Below, in pieces: positions 29,856-38,925 of a stretch of 64,000 bases of DNA. Under the pieces are notes generated by a model. The model did not search any database, was not told the DNA's origin, and worked only from the letters and a program-made list of their open reading frames with translations. Source of the stretch: Streptomyces chrestomyceticus JCM 4735 (GTDB lineage: Bacteria; Actinomycetota; Actinomycetes; Streptomycetales; Streptomycetaceae); assembly GCF_003865135.1 (NCBI RefSeq), contig NZ_BHZC01000001.1, positions 1,426,001 through 1,490,000 of the forward strand, in the 5' to 3' direction. The position numbers were made by a program, and so were the translations under genes. Numbering within the stretch: the first letter of the stretch is position 1; the number at the start of each line of letters is the position of its first letter.

Positions 29856-32030
29856 TCACGCGTCGCTGAACTTCTCCCCCTTCTCCGCCTTCTCCACCAG
29901 CAGCGCGGGCGGCGCGAACCGCTCCCCGTACACCGCCTGGAGCTCGCGGGCACGGGCGACGAACCCGGGCAGTCCGCCCTCGTAACCGTTGATGTACTGG
30001 ATGACGCCGCCGGTCCAGCCGGGGAAGCCGATGCCCAGGATGGAGCCGATGTTGGCGTCCGCGACGGAGGTCAGCACGCCTTCCTCGAAGCAGCGGACGG
30101 TGTCCAGCGCCTCGGCGAACAGCATCCGCTCCTGCATGTCCCGGAACGGGATCGCGGCGCCGGCCTTGGTGAAGTGCTCGCGCAGGCCCGGCCACAGGCC
30201 GCCCCGCTTCCCGTCCTCGCCGTACTCGTAGAAGCCCCCGCCGCCGCTGCGGCCCGGCCGCCCGAACTCGTCCACCATGCGGTCGATGACGGTGTCGGCC
30301 GGGTGCTCCGGCCAGGTGCCGCCGGCCGCCTCGACGGCCCGCCGGGTCTCGTCACGGATCTTGCGCGGGAGGGTGAGGGTCAGCTCGTCCATCAGGGACA
30401 GCACCTTGGCCGGGTAGCCCGCCTGGGCCGCGGCCTGTTCGACCGAGGCCGGCTCGATGCCCTCGCCGACCATCGCCACACCCTCGTTGATGAAGTGGCC
30501 GATGACGCGGGAGGTGAAGAAACCGCGCGAGTCGTTGACGACGATGGGGGTCTTGCGGATCTGCCGCACCAGGTCGAAGGCGCGGGCCAGCGCCTCGTCG
30601 CCGGTCTTCCCGCCCTTGATGATCTCGACCAGCGGCATCTTGTCGACGGGCGAGAAGAAGTGCAGGCCGATGAAGTCGGCCTCGCGCTCGACGCCTTCGG
30701 CGAGGCCGGTGATGGGCAGGGTGGAGGTGTTGGAACACAGCAGCGCGTCGGGGGCGACGATGTGCTGGATCTCCTGGAACACCCGGTGCTTGAGGGAGGT
30801 GTCCTCGAAGACCGCCTCGATGACGGCGTCGCAGCCGGCCAGGTCCTGCGGGTCGGCGGTGGGGGTGATGCGGGCGAGGAGTTCGTCCCGCTTGGCCTCG
30901 GTGGTCCGGCCACGGCTCAGCGCCTTGGCGAGCAGTCCTTCCGAGTACGCCTTGCCCTTCTCGGCCGCCTCCAGGGACACGTCCTTGAGGACGACCTCGA
31001 TCCCGGCCCTGGCGCAGGAGTACGCGATACCGGCGCCCATCATGCCGGCGCCGAGGACGGCGACCTTCTCCACCGGGCGCGGCGCGATGTCCTTGGGGCG
31101 GCTGGCGCCGGAGTTGACGGCCTGGAGGTCGAAGAAGAACGCCTGGATCATGTTCTTGGAGACCTGGCCGGTGACCAGCTCGACGAAGTACCGCGCCTCG
31201 ATGGTCTGCGCGGTCTCGAAGTCGACCTGGGAGCCCTCGACGGCCGCCGCGAGGATGTTGCGCGGGGCCGGGTAGGGGGCGCCGTTCAACTGCTTCTTCA
31301 GGTTGGCCGGGAAGGCGGGGAGGTTGGCGGCGAACTTCGGGTGCGCCGGGGTGCCGCCGGGGATCTTGTAGCCCTTGACGTCCCAGGGCTGCTGGGCCTC
31401 GGGGTGGGCGTCGATGAACGCGCGCGCCTTCTCGGTCAGTTCCTCGGGGGTGGCCGCGACCTCGTGGATCAGGCCGTTCTCCAGGGCCCGCGTGGCGTTG
31501 TACTGGGTGCCCTGGAGCAGCACCTTCAGCAGCGCGTCGGCGATGCCCAGCAGCCGGACCGTACGGACCACGCCGCCGGCCGCCGGGAGCAGGCCGAGGG
31601 TCACCTCGGGCAGGCCGATCTTGGTGGCGCGGGTGTCGAGGGCGACGCGGTGGTGGCAGGCGAGCGCCAGCTCGTAACCGCCGCCGAGGGCCGCGCCGTT
31701 GATCGCCGCGACGACGGGCTTGCCGAGGGTTTCGATGCGGCGCAGGTCGCGCTTGATGCCCTGCCCCGTCTCGAACGCCTGCTGGGCGTGCTCGGGCGTG
31801 ACGGCGATCAGGTCGCGCAGGTCGCCGCCGGCGAAGAAGGTCTTCTTGGCGGAGGTGAAGACGACGCCGCGTACGGTGTCCCGCTCGGCCTCCAGGCGGT
31901 CGGCGACGGCGGTCAGCGACGCCTTGAAGGCCGCGTTCATCGTGTTGGCCGACTGGTCCGGGTCGTCCAGGACGAGGGTGACGACGCCGGTCTCGTCCTG
32001 TTCCCAGCGGATGGTGGTGGACTCGGTCAT
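29856..32030 (-). CDS. fadB: FadB-like bifunctional enoyl-CoA hydratase / 3-hydroxyacyl-CoA dehydrogenase
   Basis: A 724-residue multifunctional beta-oxidation protein. The N-terminal crotonase domain keeps both catalytic glutamates ([16 protein letters not shown] and [15 protein letters not shown]). The NAD-binding hydroxyacyl-CoA dehydrogenase domain starts at [18 protein letters not shown] near residue 320, with the catalytic histidine segment [18 protein letters not shown], followed by one or two C-terminal 3HCDH domains. It converts enoyl-CoA to 3-ketoacyl-CoA for the thiolase encoded just upstream (32-base gap). ATG 32030 follows GGAG-rich sequence. It is the last gene of a four-gene lipid operon (35847 down to 29856). 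Confidence 0.96.
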   Translation of the reverse strand: MTESTTIRWEQDETGVVTLVLDDPDQSANTMNAAFKASLTAVADRLEAERDTVRGVVFTSAKKTFFAGGDLRDLIAVTPEHAQQAFETGQGIKRDLRRIETLGKPVVAAINGAALGGGYELALACHHRVALDTRATKIGLPEVTLGLLPAAGGVVRTVRLLGIADALLKVLLQGTQYNATRALENGLIHEVAATPEELTEKARAFIDAHPEAQQPWDVKGYKIPGGTPAHPKFAANLPAFPANLKKQLNGAPYPAPRNILAAAVEGSQVDFETAQTIEARYFVELVTGQVSKNMIQAFFFDLQAVNSGASRPKDIAPRPVEKVAVLGAGMMGAGIAYSCARAGIEVVLKDVSLEAAEKGKAYSEGLLAKALSRGRTTEAKRDELLARITPTADPQDLAGCDAVIEAVFEDTSLKHRVFQEIQHIVAPDALLCSNTSTLPITGLAEGVEREADFIGLHFFSPVDKMPLVEIIKGGKTGDEALARAFDLVRQIRKTPIVVNDSRGFFTSRVIGHFINEGVAMVGEGIEPASVEQAAAQAGYPAKVLSLMDELTLTLPRKIRDETRRAVEAAGGTWPEHPADTVIDRMVDEFGRPGRSGGGGFYEYGEDGKRGGLWPGLREHFTKAGAAIPFRDMQERMLFAEALDTVRCFEEGVLTSVADANIGSILGIGFPGWTGGVIQYINGYEGGLPGFVARARELQAVYGERFAPPALLVEKAEKGEKFSDA

Positions 32031-32062
32031 GGTGGGTGCTCCGGGGTGGGGTCGGACGGGGG

Positions 32063-33277
32063 TCAGACGCGCTCGATGACGGTGGCGATGCCCATGCCGC
32101 CGCCGACGCAGAGGGTGGCCAGGCCGTACCGCTTGTCCTGGCGCTCCAGTTCGTCGACGAGGGTGCCCAGGATCATCGCGCCGGTGGCGCCGAGGGGGTG
32201 GCCCAGGGCGATGGCGCCGCCGTTGACGTTGACCTTGTCCAGGCTCAGCCCCATGTCCTTGACGAAGCGCAGCACGACCGCGGCGAACGCCTCGTTGATC
32301 TCGACCAGGTCGATGTCGTCGATGGTCAGTCCGGCCTTGGCCAGCGCCTTGCGGGAGGCGGGCGCGGGGCCGGTGAGCATGATCGTGGGCTCCGAGCCGG
32401 AGACCGCGGCGGAGATGATGCGGGCGCGCGGGGTCAGGCCGTAGCGCTCGCCGACCTCGCGGGAGCCGATGGCGACCAGCGCCGCGCCGTCCACGATGCC
32501 GGAGGCGTTGCCCGCGTGGTGGACGTGGTCGATCTTCTCGATCCAGTGGTACTTCTGCAGGGCCACCGCGTCGAAACCGCCCATGTCGCCGATGGTGGCG
32601 AAGGACGGCTTCAGGCCGGCCAGCGAGTCGGCGGTGGTGCCGGGCCGCATGTGTTCGTCGTGGTCGAGGACGACCAGGCCGTTGCGGTCGGTGACGGGCA
32701 CGACGGAGCGCGCGAAGCGGCCGTCCTTCCAGGCCGCGGCGGCGCGCTCCTGGGAGAGGGCGGCGTACTCGTCGACATCGCGGCGGGAGTAGCCCTCGAT
32801 GGTGGCGATGAGGTCGGCGCCGATGCCCTGCGGGACGAAGCCGGTGTCGAAGTTGGTCATCGGGTCGGCGAACCAGGCGCCGCCGTCGGAGGCCATCGGG
32901 ACCCGCGACATCGACTCGACGCCGCCCGCGAGCACCAGGTCCTCCCAGCCGGAGCGGACCTTGGCGGCGGCCATGTTGACCGCTTCGAGGCCGGAGGCAC
33001 AGAAGCGGTTCTCCTGGACGCCGGCGACGGTGTCGGGCAGTCCGGCGGCGATCGCCGCGATCCGGGCGATGTCCGAGCCCTGGTCGCCGACCGGTCCGAC
33101 GACGCCGAGCACGATGTCGTCGACGGCGGCCGGGTCGAGGTCCGGGAAGCGGCGGCGCACCTCGTGGATGAGGCCGACGACGAGGTCGATCGGCTTGGTG
33201 CCGTGCAGCGCGCCGTTGGCCTTGCCGCGGCCGCGCGGGGTGCGGATCGCGTCGTACACGTACGCTTCGGAAGTCAC
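32063..33277 (-). CDS. fadA: Acetyl-CoA C-acyltransferase (thiolase)
   Basis: A 404-residue degradative thiolase that cleaves 3-ketoacyl-CoA to acetyl-CoA and a shortened acyl-CoA. All three active-site blocks are present: nucleophile Cys in [13 protein letters not shown], His in [10 protein letters not shown], and the C-terminal Cys in [14 protein letters not shown] 33277 (protein start [15 protein letters not shown]) is preceded by GAAAGG nine bases upstream; the frame stays open upstream through a G/C-rich tract but without homology. It forms the usual FadA/FadB pair with the downstream gene. The 122-base gap from the upstream dehydrogenase gene contains a G-quadruplex-type tract (33315-33336). 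Confidence 0.96.
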   Translation of the reverse strand: MTSEAYVYDAIRTPRGRGKANGALHGTKPIDLVVGLIHEVRRRFPDLDPAAVDDIVLGVVGPVGDQGSDIARIAAIAAGLPDTVAGVQENRFCASGLEAVNMAAAKVRSGWEDLVLAGGVESMSRVPMASDGGAWFADPMTNFDTGFVPQGIGADLIATIEGYSRRDVDEYAALSQERAAAAWKDGRFARSVVPVTDRNGLVVLDHDEHMRPGTTADSLAGLKPSFATIGDMGGFDAVALQKYHWIEKIDHVHHAGNASGIVDGAALVAIGSREVGERYGLTPRARIISAAVSGSEPTIMLTGPAPASRKALAKAGLTIDDIDLVEINEAFAAVVLRFVKDMGLSLDKVNVNGGAIALGHPLGATGAMILGTLVDELERQDKRYGLATLCVGGGMGIATVIERV

Positions 33278-33314
33278 GGTGAGCAGCCTTTCAAGCTGGC
33301 GTTTCGGGTGCGGC

Positions 33315-33336
33315 GGGGGTGGGGGTGGGGGTGGGG
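33315..33336 (+). repeat. G-quadruplex-type tract between fadE-like and fadA genes
   Basis: Four G runs separated by single T bases (G5-T-G5-T-G5-T-G4) on the plus strand, the template strand of the fad operon. This matches the standard intramolecular G-quadruplex pattern with one-base loops; further G runs follow to about 33390. The nascent mRNA is correspondingly C-rich. Confidence 0.85.
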
Positions 33337-33399
33337 CCCGGGGCGGGTTCGGGGGCGCGGGCGGGGCTCCGGGGGTCGGTCCGGGCCGGGCCGGGCCGG

Positions 33400-34554
33400 T
33401 CAGCCAAGTATCGAGCGGCCGATGATCTCCTTCATGATCTCGGTGGTGCCTCCGTAGATGGTCTGGATGCGGCCGTCGGTGAAGGCCCTGGCGACCGGGT
33501 ACTCGCTCATGTAGCCGTATCCGCCGTGCAGTTGCAGACAGCGGTCGGCGACGCGCTTCTGGAGTTCGGTGGCCCACCACTTGGCCATCGAGGCGTGCAC
33601 GGCGGAGAGGGTCCCGTCGGAGTGGTCCACGATGCAGCGGTCCAGGAACTCGCGGGTGACGGCGCACTCGGTGGCCATCTCGGCGATCTCGAACCGGATG
33701 TGCTGGAGCTTGGCGAGCGGCCGGCCGAACGCCTCACGCTCCTTCACATACCGGGTGGTGATCTCCAGCAGGTGTTCGGCGGCGGCGATCCCGGCCACCG
33801 CGATGCCCATCCGCTCCTGGGCGAGGTTGGTCATCAGGTGGACGAACGCGCCGTTCAGCTCGCCGAGGAGGTTCTCCTTGGGCACCCGTACGCCGGTGAA
33901 GAACAGCTCGGCGGTGTCCTGCGACTTCTGGCCGATCTTGTCCAGGTTGCGGCCGCGCTCGAAGCCTTCCGCGCCCCGTTCGACGACCAGCAGGCTCAGT
34001 CCGTGCGCACCGCCCTCGGGCGTGGTCTTGGCGACGACGATGACCAGGTCGGCGAGGATGCCGTTGGAGATGAAGGTCTTGGAGCCGTTCAGGACCCAGT
34101 GGTCGCCGCGGTCCTCGGCGGTGGTGCGGATGCCCTGGAGGTCGGAGCCGGCGCCCGGCTCGGTCATGGCGATGGCGGTGATCGTCTCGCCGCTGCAGAA
34201 ACCGGGCAGCCAGCGCCGCTTCTGCTCCTCGGTGGCGAGCTGGGTCAGGTACGGGCCGACGATGTCGTTGTGCAGGCCGACGGCGAGCCCGGCGGCGCCG
34301 GCCCGGGTGAACTCCTCGGCCAGCACGGCGGCGTAGCGGAAGTCGGGGTTGCCGCCGCCTCCGTACTCCTCGGGGACGGCCAGGCCCAGCAGGCCCTGCT
34401 TGCCCGCCGCGCGCCAGGCGTCGCGGCTGACGATGCCGTCCTGCTCCCACTGGTCGTAGTGTGGCAGGACCTCCCGGTCGAGGAAGGTCCGTACGGTGCG
34501 GCGGAAAGCCTCGTGGTCCTCGGTGAAGATCCGGCGCTCCAACTGCGCGGTCAT
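33400..34554 (-). CDS. Acyl-CoA dehydrogenase
   Basis: A 384-residue FAD acyl-CoA dehydrogenase, introducing the 2,3 double bond in acyl-CoA. Family signatures are clear: [18 protein letters not shown] (flavin/substrate site), [13 protein letters not shown], and the C-terminal [16 protein letters not shown]. The glutamate of the QERMGIA helix is a candidate catalytic base, as in long-chain/isovaleryl-type members, because the YEGT-type glutamate is replaced by Gly. ATG 34554 has GAGGAGG nine bases upstream. It is the second gene of the lipid operon, 63 bases after the CoA transferase/racemase gene. Confidence 0.95.
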   Translation of the reverse strand: MTAQLERRIFTEDHEAFRRTVRTFLDREVLPHYDQWEQDGIVSRDAWRAAGKQGLLGLAVPEEYGGGGNPDFRYAAVLAEEFTRAGAAGLAVGLHNDIVGPYLTQLATEEQKRRWLPGFCSGETITAIAMTEPGAGSDLQGIRTTAEDRGDHWVLNGSKTFISNGILADLVIVVAKTTPEGGAHGLSLLVVERGAEGFERGRNLDKIGQKSQDTAELFFTGVRVPKENLLGELNGAFVHLMTNLAQERMGIAVAGIAAAEHLLEITTRYVKEREAFGRPLAKLQHIRFEIAEMATECAVTREFLDRCIVDHSDGTLSAVHASMAKWWATELQKRVADRCLQLHGGYGYMSEYPVARAFTDGRIQTIYGGTTEIMKEIIGRSILG

Positions 34555-34617
34555 CGCGGGGTGCCTCCTCGGGTCCGGCAGGGTCCGGCCGGGGGCCGGC
34601 GGGGGTCGGGTGCGGGG

Positions 34618-35847
34618 TCAGGGGTGTCCATCAGTCCTCCGGTCTCGGAGACCGGGGCGGGCGTCCGCTGCCCGGGTGCCGTCCGGCCAGGCCGTCCCGC
34701 GGTCTGCCCCGGAAGCCGGATCGCGGCGGTCGGTGAGCGCCGGGACGTCCCAGTCGCGGGCCACGTCGACGGTGTCGGCGCCGGGCTGGGCGGGCGGCCG
34801 GCGGATCGTGCCGGGGGTGGCGGAGAAGCGCGGGGCCGGTGCGGGCTGGGTGATGCCGCCGTGGTCGGCGAAGGTGCCCCGGGCGGCGAGGTGCGGGTGG
34901 CCGGGTGCCTCCCGCAGCGAGAGCACCGGCGCCACGCAGGCGTCGGACGCCTCGAAGACGGCCGTCCACTCCGCACGCGTACGGGTCTTGAAGCGGGCGG
35001 CGATGGCGGTCCGCAGGTCTTCCCAGGCGGCCAGGTCGTCGCGGGCGGGCGCTTCGTCCGCGATGCCGAGCAGCCGGACGAACTCGCCGTAGAAGCGCTG
35101 TTCCAGGGCGCCGACCGCCATGTGGCCGCCGTCGGCGGTCTCGTACGTGCCGTAGAACGGCGCCGCGCCGTCGAGGAGGTTGGCGCCGCGGCGGTCCTGC
35201 CAGCCGCCCGCGGCGAGCATGGCGTGGATCATCGAGGTGAGGTGGGCGGTGCCGTCGACGATGGCCGCGTCCACGACCTGTCCTCGGCCGCCCTCGGTCT
35301 GGGCGTGCCGGAGCGCGGCCAGGACACCGACGACCAGGTAGAGGGAGCCGCCCGCGTAGTCGCCGAGCAGGTTGGCGGGGACGGCGGGCGGGCCTCCGGG
35401 CGGGCCGATCATGCCGAGCGCGCCGGTGACGGCGATGTAGCCGATGTCGTGTCCGGCGGTCCCGGCCAGCGGCCCCTGCTGGCCCCAGCCGGTCATCCGC
35501 CCGTACACCAGCCGTGGGTTGCGCTCCAGGCAGGCGTCCGGGCCGATGCCCAGGCGCTCGGCGACACCGGGGCGGTACCCCTCGATCAGCACGTCGGCGC
35601 GCTCGGCGAGGTCGAGCACCTGGCCGGGCCCTTCGGCGGACTTCAGGTCCACCAGCACGGAGCGTTTGTTGCGGTTGGTGAGGTCGTACGCCGGGTCGAC
35701 GCCGAGGCCGGAGCCGCCGGGCCGGTCGACGCGCACCACGTCGGCGCCGAGGTCGGCCAGGAGCATCGCGGCGAACGGACCGGGCCCGATGCCGGCCAGC
35801 TCCACCACGCGTACCCCGCTCAGCGGGCCGTTCCCTGTCCCTGCCAT
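34618..35847 (-). CDS. CaiB/BaiF family protein, alpha-methylacyl-CoA racemase-like
   Basis: A 409-residue family III CoA-transferase-fold protein. The pattern LSGVRVVELAGIGPGPFAAM, YDLTNRNKRSVLVDLK, GHDIGYIAVTGALG and the NLLGDYAGG segment matches alpha-methylacyl-CoA racemases, in which the His and Asp of the last two blocks form the proton-transfer pair. Racemases of this type convert (2R)- to (2S)-methyl-branched acyl-CoA before beta-oxidation, for example of sterol side chains. ATG 35847 has GGGGG just upstream. It heads the operon with acyl-CoA dehydrogenase, thiolase and FadB-like genes, which fits branched-chain or sterol side-chain degradation. The last ~40 residues are low-complexity. 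Confidence 0.9.
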   Translation of the reverse strand: MAGTGNGPLSGVRVVELAGIGPGPFAAMLLADLGADVVRVDRPGGSGLGVDPAYDLTNRNKRSVLVDLKSAEGPGQVLDLAERADVLIEGYRPGVAERLGIGPDACLERNPRLVYGRMTGWGQQGPLAGTAGHDIGYIAVTGALGMIGPPGGPPAVPANLLGDYAGGSLYLVVGVLAALRHAQTEGGRGQVVDAAIVDGTAHLTSMIHAMLAAGGWQDRRGANLLDGAAPFYGTYETADGGHMAVGALEQRFYGEFVRLLGIADEAPARDDLAAWEDLRTAIAARFKTRTRAEWTAVFEASDACVAPVLSLREAPGHPHLAARGTFADHGGITQPAPAPRFSATPGTIRRPPAQPGADTVDVARDWDVPALTDRRDPASGADRGTAWPDGTRAADARPGLRDRRTDGHP

Positions 35848-35887
35848 CGGGCCCCCTGAGCTCCGCAGCACTGTGACACTTCTGATG

Positions 35888-35917
35888 TAACACTCGCGAT
35901 GTTAAGAACGTGTTCCA
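35888..35917 (-). promoter_or_regulatory. Candidate KstR-like operator and second inverted repeat upstream of the lipid operon
   Basis: AAGAACGTGTTCCA (35904-35917) fits the actinobacterial KstR consensus TnnAACnnGTTnnA at seven of eight fixed positions, with GAAC/GTTC arms. Overlapping it is TAACA (35888-35892) and TGTTA (35900-35904), arms seven bases apart. Both lie 41-70 bases upstream of ATG 35847. The motif match alone is not rare by chance; position supports it. Confidence 0.45.
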
Positions 35918-35953
35918 CTTTCCACAAGCCCCCACGGCACCGGACCGGTACGG

Positions 35954-36000
35954 AAAAAAGCCCGTGGCGGCGGTGGTCAACTCCCACCGCCGCCACGGGC
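35954..36000 (-). terminator. Strong intrinsic terminator (minus strand)
   Basis: A perfect 17-bp stem (35960-35976 with 35984-36000), loop TCAACTC. Six A bases (35954-35959) directly abut the stem on the plus strand, giving a T-tract when read on the minus strand. It would end a transcript coming from above 36000 on the minus strand, where no sizeable gene is present. Confidence 0.9.
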
Positions 36001-36167
36001 CTTCACGCGTCACCTCACCAGTGGCGCGCTCCCCCGTCGGAACCGGCGATGGCCCCGCACACGGATATGGACCGCCGCACCATCGCCCTCACCCCTCCCG
36101 CTGCTCCGGACCGGCCGTCCGCCGGTCACCGGGCGACCGTCCGCCGATCGCCATGAGAACCACGCTA
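36001..36167 (-). ncRNA. Candidate small transcript or leader peptide unit
   Basis: On the minus strand a -10-like TAGCGT (36162-36167) lies seven bases before ATG 36154, which opens a 21-residue peptide (MAIGGRSPGDRRTAGPEQRE...) ending at 36089; a second short frame follows after GAGGG. The unit ends at the strong terminator at 35954-36000, giving an RNA of about 200 bases. I see no protein of normal length here. It may be a small RNA, a peptide gene or simply the insulator of the lipid operon. Its start is low confidence; the terminator is clear. Confidence 0.35.
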
Positions 36168-36220
36168 GCGGCGACCACTGACAACGGCCCGTAAGCCGAT
36201 CATGGAGGGACAATGGCCGA

Positions 36221-36958
36221 ATGCCTCACACGCACCTCGCATCCCCGTTGTTCGACATCAGCCACGGTCAGGGCCTCCGCCAGTTCGCCGAACTGGCCCT
36301 GGCGCTGGTCCTCTCCTCCCTCATCGGGCTGGAGCGGCAGGTCCAGCAGAAGAGCGCGGGACTGCGGACCCACACCCTCGTCGGCGTGGGCAGCGCGCTC
36401 TTCATGGAGGTGTCGGTCCACGGGTTCTACGCACTGCTGGGCACGGACGGCGTCGCGCTGGACCCGTCCCGGGTGGCCGCGCAGATCGTCTCGGGCATCG
36501 GTTTCATCGGCGGCGGCCTGATCTTCGTGAAGAAGGACGCGGTACGGGGCCTGACCACCGCCGCGACGATCTGGCTGACCTGTGCCATCGGCATGGCCTG
36601 CGGGGGCGGCCTGCCCCTGCTGGCCCTGGGCGCGACGCTCGTCCACTTCCTCGTGGTCCGCGGCTTCCCGAAGCTGTTCTCGGGGCGGCGGCGCGCGCCG
36701 TTCGTCGAGCGCGTCGAACTGCGCCTGAGCTACCGTGCCCAGCACGGTCTGCTGGGCCGGATGCTGGAGATGTGCACCAGCAGCGGCTTCCAGGTGACCG
36801 ACGTCCAGGTGGAGACGGGCTCGGACGACCAGGTGCCGGCCGAGGTGCTGCTTCGGCTGGAGGGTCCGGGCTCGGCGCACGCGCTCGTGGAACAGCTCAC
36901 GGAGCTGGACGGCGTACGCGGGGTGTCCCTGGGGCGGGAGTCGGACCGTACGGAGTGA
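36221..36958 (+). CDS. MgtC/SapB family membrane protein
   Basis: A 245-residue protein with four to five N-terminal hydrophobic helices holding the MgtC core (LSSLIGLERQVQQKSAGLRTHTLVGVGSALFM, split over two segments, and IVSGIGFIGGGLIFVKK), then a soluble C-terminal domain of about 90 residues. MgtC-type proteins are linked to growth in low magnesium and to control of membrane energetics; the exact role here is unknown. ATG 36221 is used because homology begins there. A strong GGAGG lies 12-13 bases upstream, somewhat far; the better spaced ATG 36213 is out of frame. The gene is divergent from the candidate small RNA. Confidence 0.88.
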   Translation: MPHTHLASPLFDISHGQGLRQFAELALALVLSSLIGLERQVQQKSAGLRTHTLVGVGSALFMEVSVHGFYALLGTDGVALDPSRVAAQIVSGIGFIGGGLIFVKKDAVRGLTTAATIWLTCAIGMACGGGLPLLALGATLVHFLVVRGFPKLFSGRRRAPFVERVELRLSYRAQHGLLGRMLEMCTSSGFQVTDVQVETGSDDQVPAEVLLRLEGPGSAHALVEQLTELDGVRGVSLGRESDRTE

Positions 36959-37003
36959 CGGCCTGGGACAGGTAAGCAGGAAACAGGAAGCAGGGGAGGC
37001 GGC

Positions 37004-37438
37004 GTGGTGAGCACGGTCTGGCAGGACACCGACGCGGGGGTGCTGCGGCTGCCCTCCGGTCGCGCGGTGCGGGGCCGTGGCCTGCGCCGCCCGCTGCCGC
37101 CGGGCCCGGCACCGGACTTCGCCGTGTACCTGCTCGGCAAGGAGCCGCCCGAGGTGCCCTGGGAGGCGCGCTGGCTGCGCTGGCCGGACTTCCGGCTGCC
37201 GAGCGACCGCGCCCTGGCCCGGGAACTCTTCGGCGAGGTCTGGGAACGCGCGGAGACGGAACGGGTCGAGGTCGCCTGCGGCGGCGGCCGCGGCCGTACC
37301 GGCACGGCGCTGGCCTGTATTGCCGTCCTGGACGGGGTACCGGCCGGGCAGGCGGTGGACTTCGTCCGCGGCAGCTACGACCACCGCGCCGTCGAGACGC
37401 CCTGGCAGCGGCGGTACGTACGTCACTTCGGGCGCTGA
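37004..37438 (+). CDS. Small protein-tyrosine/dual-specificity phosphatase-like protein
   Basis: A 144-residue soluble protein with a CX5R phosphatase loop: Cys92 and Arg98 in VACGGGRGRTGTALA. The usual His before the Cys is replaced by Ala. Asp62 in the WPDF segment is a candidate general acid. The length is near the minimum for such phosphatases. Substrate unknown; actinobacterial relatives are annotated as protein phosphatases. GTG 37004 (or GTG 37007) follows GGGGAGG. It is 45 bases downstream of the MgtC-like gene on the same strand and overlaps the convergent nanT by 16 bases. Confidence 0.8.
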   Translation: MVSTVWQDTDAGVLRLPSGRAVRGRGLRRPLPPGPAPDFAVYLLGKEPPEVPWEARWLRWPDFRLPSDRALARELFGEVWERAETERVEVACGGGRGRTGTALACIAVLDGVPAGQAVDFVRGSYDHRAVETPWQRRYVRHFGR

Positions 37439-38925
37439 CGGCCGGACCCACCCGCCGAGCCTGCCCCGGCCCCGGCTTCGGCCCCGGCGGGCACCAGGTG
37501 ATCCCCCACCGTCTCGCGGTTCAGCAGGCGCGCGAGCCGCACCGGTACGTCGCCGCCCACGAGGACGATGACGACCAGCGTCAGCCCGAAGGTGAGCACG
37601 GCCAGCGCCCGGCCCAGTGTCATGCCCTCGGCGAGCCGGGCGCCGAGCACCGGGGCGACCGCCCCGCCGAGCGCGCCGACGTTGTAGACGAAGCCGAGCG
37701 ATGCCGCGCGGACCGCGGTCGGGAAGTGCCCGGCGATGTACTTGGGCAGGATGCCCGAGATGCCCTGGCCGAGGGCGAGCAGCCCGAAGAGCAGGACGCC
37801 CAGGGCGACCAGACTGTCCTGGACGGCGAACACCGGGAAGACGAACGCGAGGGAGAGCAGCAGCGTCCCGGCGTACGCGCGGCGGGTGCCGAACCGGTCC
37901 CCCGCGAAGCCGGCCAGCCAGCAGCCCGCCATCGTGCCGAACCCGGCGTAGAACATCACGTCCGCGACCTGGGCGGGCGCGTACCCCAGTTCGGTCTTGA
38001 GGTAGGTGGGCAGCAGGGCCTGCACGGGCCAGCTATACAGGAACGCGCAGAACACGGTGAGCGTCAGGGACACGTACAGCACCCAGCCGCGCCGCCCGCC
38101 GAGCTGGACGGCGAAGGCGGTCAGGCAGAGCGCGGCGAGCGCCGCGAGCCAGGGGGTGTATCCCGCACCGGCCGGGGTGAAGACGCAGAAGAGGGCGGCG
38201 GACGCGACCGCCGCGAGCAGGACGTTCAGCCGCCGCCTGGCACGTCCGGCGAACAGCGGGCCGAAGGGGCGGGGACGTGCTCCGGCCGCTTCGACCTCCG
38301 TGCTCCAGTCGCCCGCCTCCGGGAGCGACCTGCGGACCCAGAGCGCCACCAGTACGGGCAGCACCCCGATCCAGAACATCCAGCGCCAGCCCCACTGGGG
38401 CACGACCCACTGGTAGAGCTGGGCGGCGAGCACCGTGCCGCCCGCGTAGCCGGATATGAGGAAGCCGGAGGCGCGGTTGCGCAAGGGGGCGGGCCAGCTC
38501 TCCAGGACGTACGTGGCACTGGCGCTGTACTCCCCCGCCATGCCCATGCCGATGACCAGCCGGGCGGCGAACAGGCTGGTGTAGTCCCAGGCGAACCCGC
38601 AGGCGAAGGTGCCGAGGGAGTACAGCAGGATGCTGGCGATCATCGCGGCCTTGCGCCCGTACCGGTCGCCCGCCGCGCCGAGGAGCGCCCCGCCCAGCCA
38701 GCGGGTGATGAACGCGCCGGACACCAGGGAGGCCGCGCCGGCCGTGCTCAGTCCGAACGTGCCGGCGATCTCGGTCAGCACGAGGGTGATCAGGACGAAG
38801 TCGAAGCCGTCCAGGAGGTAGCCCACCCAGGCCGCGAGCATCGCCTTCCACTGGCGGGGCGTCACCTGCCGGTACCAGGGCGGGCGCCGGTCCCGGTTCC
38901 GGCCCTTCGCGGGGCGCGGCCTCAC
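37423..38925 (-). CDS. nanT: Sialic acid transporter (MFS, NanT-like)
   Basis: A 500-residue major facilitator protein with about 12-14 helices. The sequence runs parallel to E. coli NanT as I recall it: PPWYRQVTPRQWKAMLAAWV, GYLLDGFDFVLITLVLTEI, ARLVIGMGMAGEYSASATYV and LRNRASGFLISGYAGG. NanT imports N-acetylneuraminate with protons. GTG 38925 is chosen because it overlaps the stop of the upstream lyase gene as GTGA, typical of translational coupling; GTG 38949 is an alternative. Pairing with a NanA-like lyase supports a sialic-acid role. No nanK, nanE or neuraminidase gene is visible in the window. Confidence 0.87.
   Translation of the reverse strand: MRPRPAKGRNRDRRPPWYRQVTPRQWKAMLAAWVGYLLDGFDFVLITLVLTEIAGTFGLSTAGAASLVSGAFITRWLGGALLGAAGDRYGRKAAMIASILLYSLGTFACGFAWDYTSLFAARLVIGMGMAGEYSASATYVLESWPAPLRNRASGFLISGYAGGTVLAAQLYQWVVPQWGWRWMFWIGVLPVLVALWVRRSLPEAGDWSTEVEAAGARPRPFGPLFAGRARRRLNVLLAAVASAALFCVFTPAGAGYTPWLAALAALCLTAFAVQLGGRRGWVLYVSLTLTVFCAFLYSWPVQALLPTYLKTELGYAPAQVADVMFYAGFGTMAGCWLAGFAGDRFGTRRAYAGTLLLSLAFVFPVFAVQDSLVALGVLLFGLLALGQGISGILPKYIAGHFPTAVRAASLGFVYNVGALGGAVAPVLGARLAEGMTLGRALAVLTFGLTLVVIVLVGGDVPVRLARLLNRETVGDHLVPAGAEAGAGAGSAGGSGRQRPK

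Noticed and set aside
35954..36000. Terminator read as serving a plus-strand transcript
   Set aside because: The A-tract abuts the stem on the plus strand, so the T-tract exists only on the minus-strand transcript.
36213..36221. Possible fifth frameshift at the MgtC-like start, since ATG 36213 is better spaced from GGAGG
   Set aside because: The frame from ATG 36221 already gives a normal MgtC N-terminus (SPLFDISHGQGLRQFAELAL), so no correction is needed.
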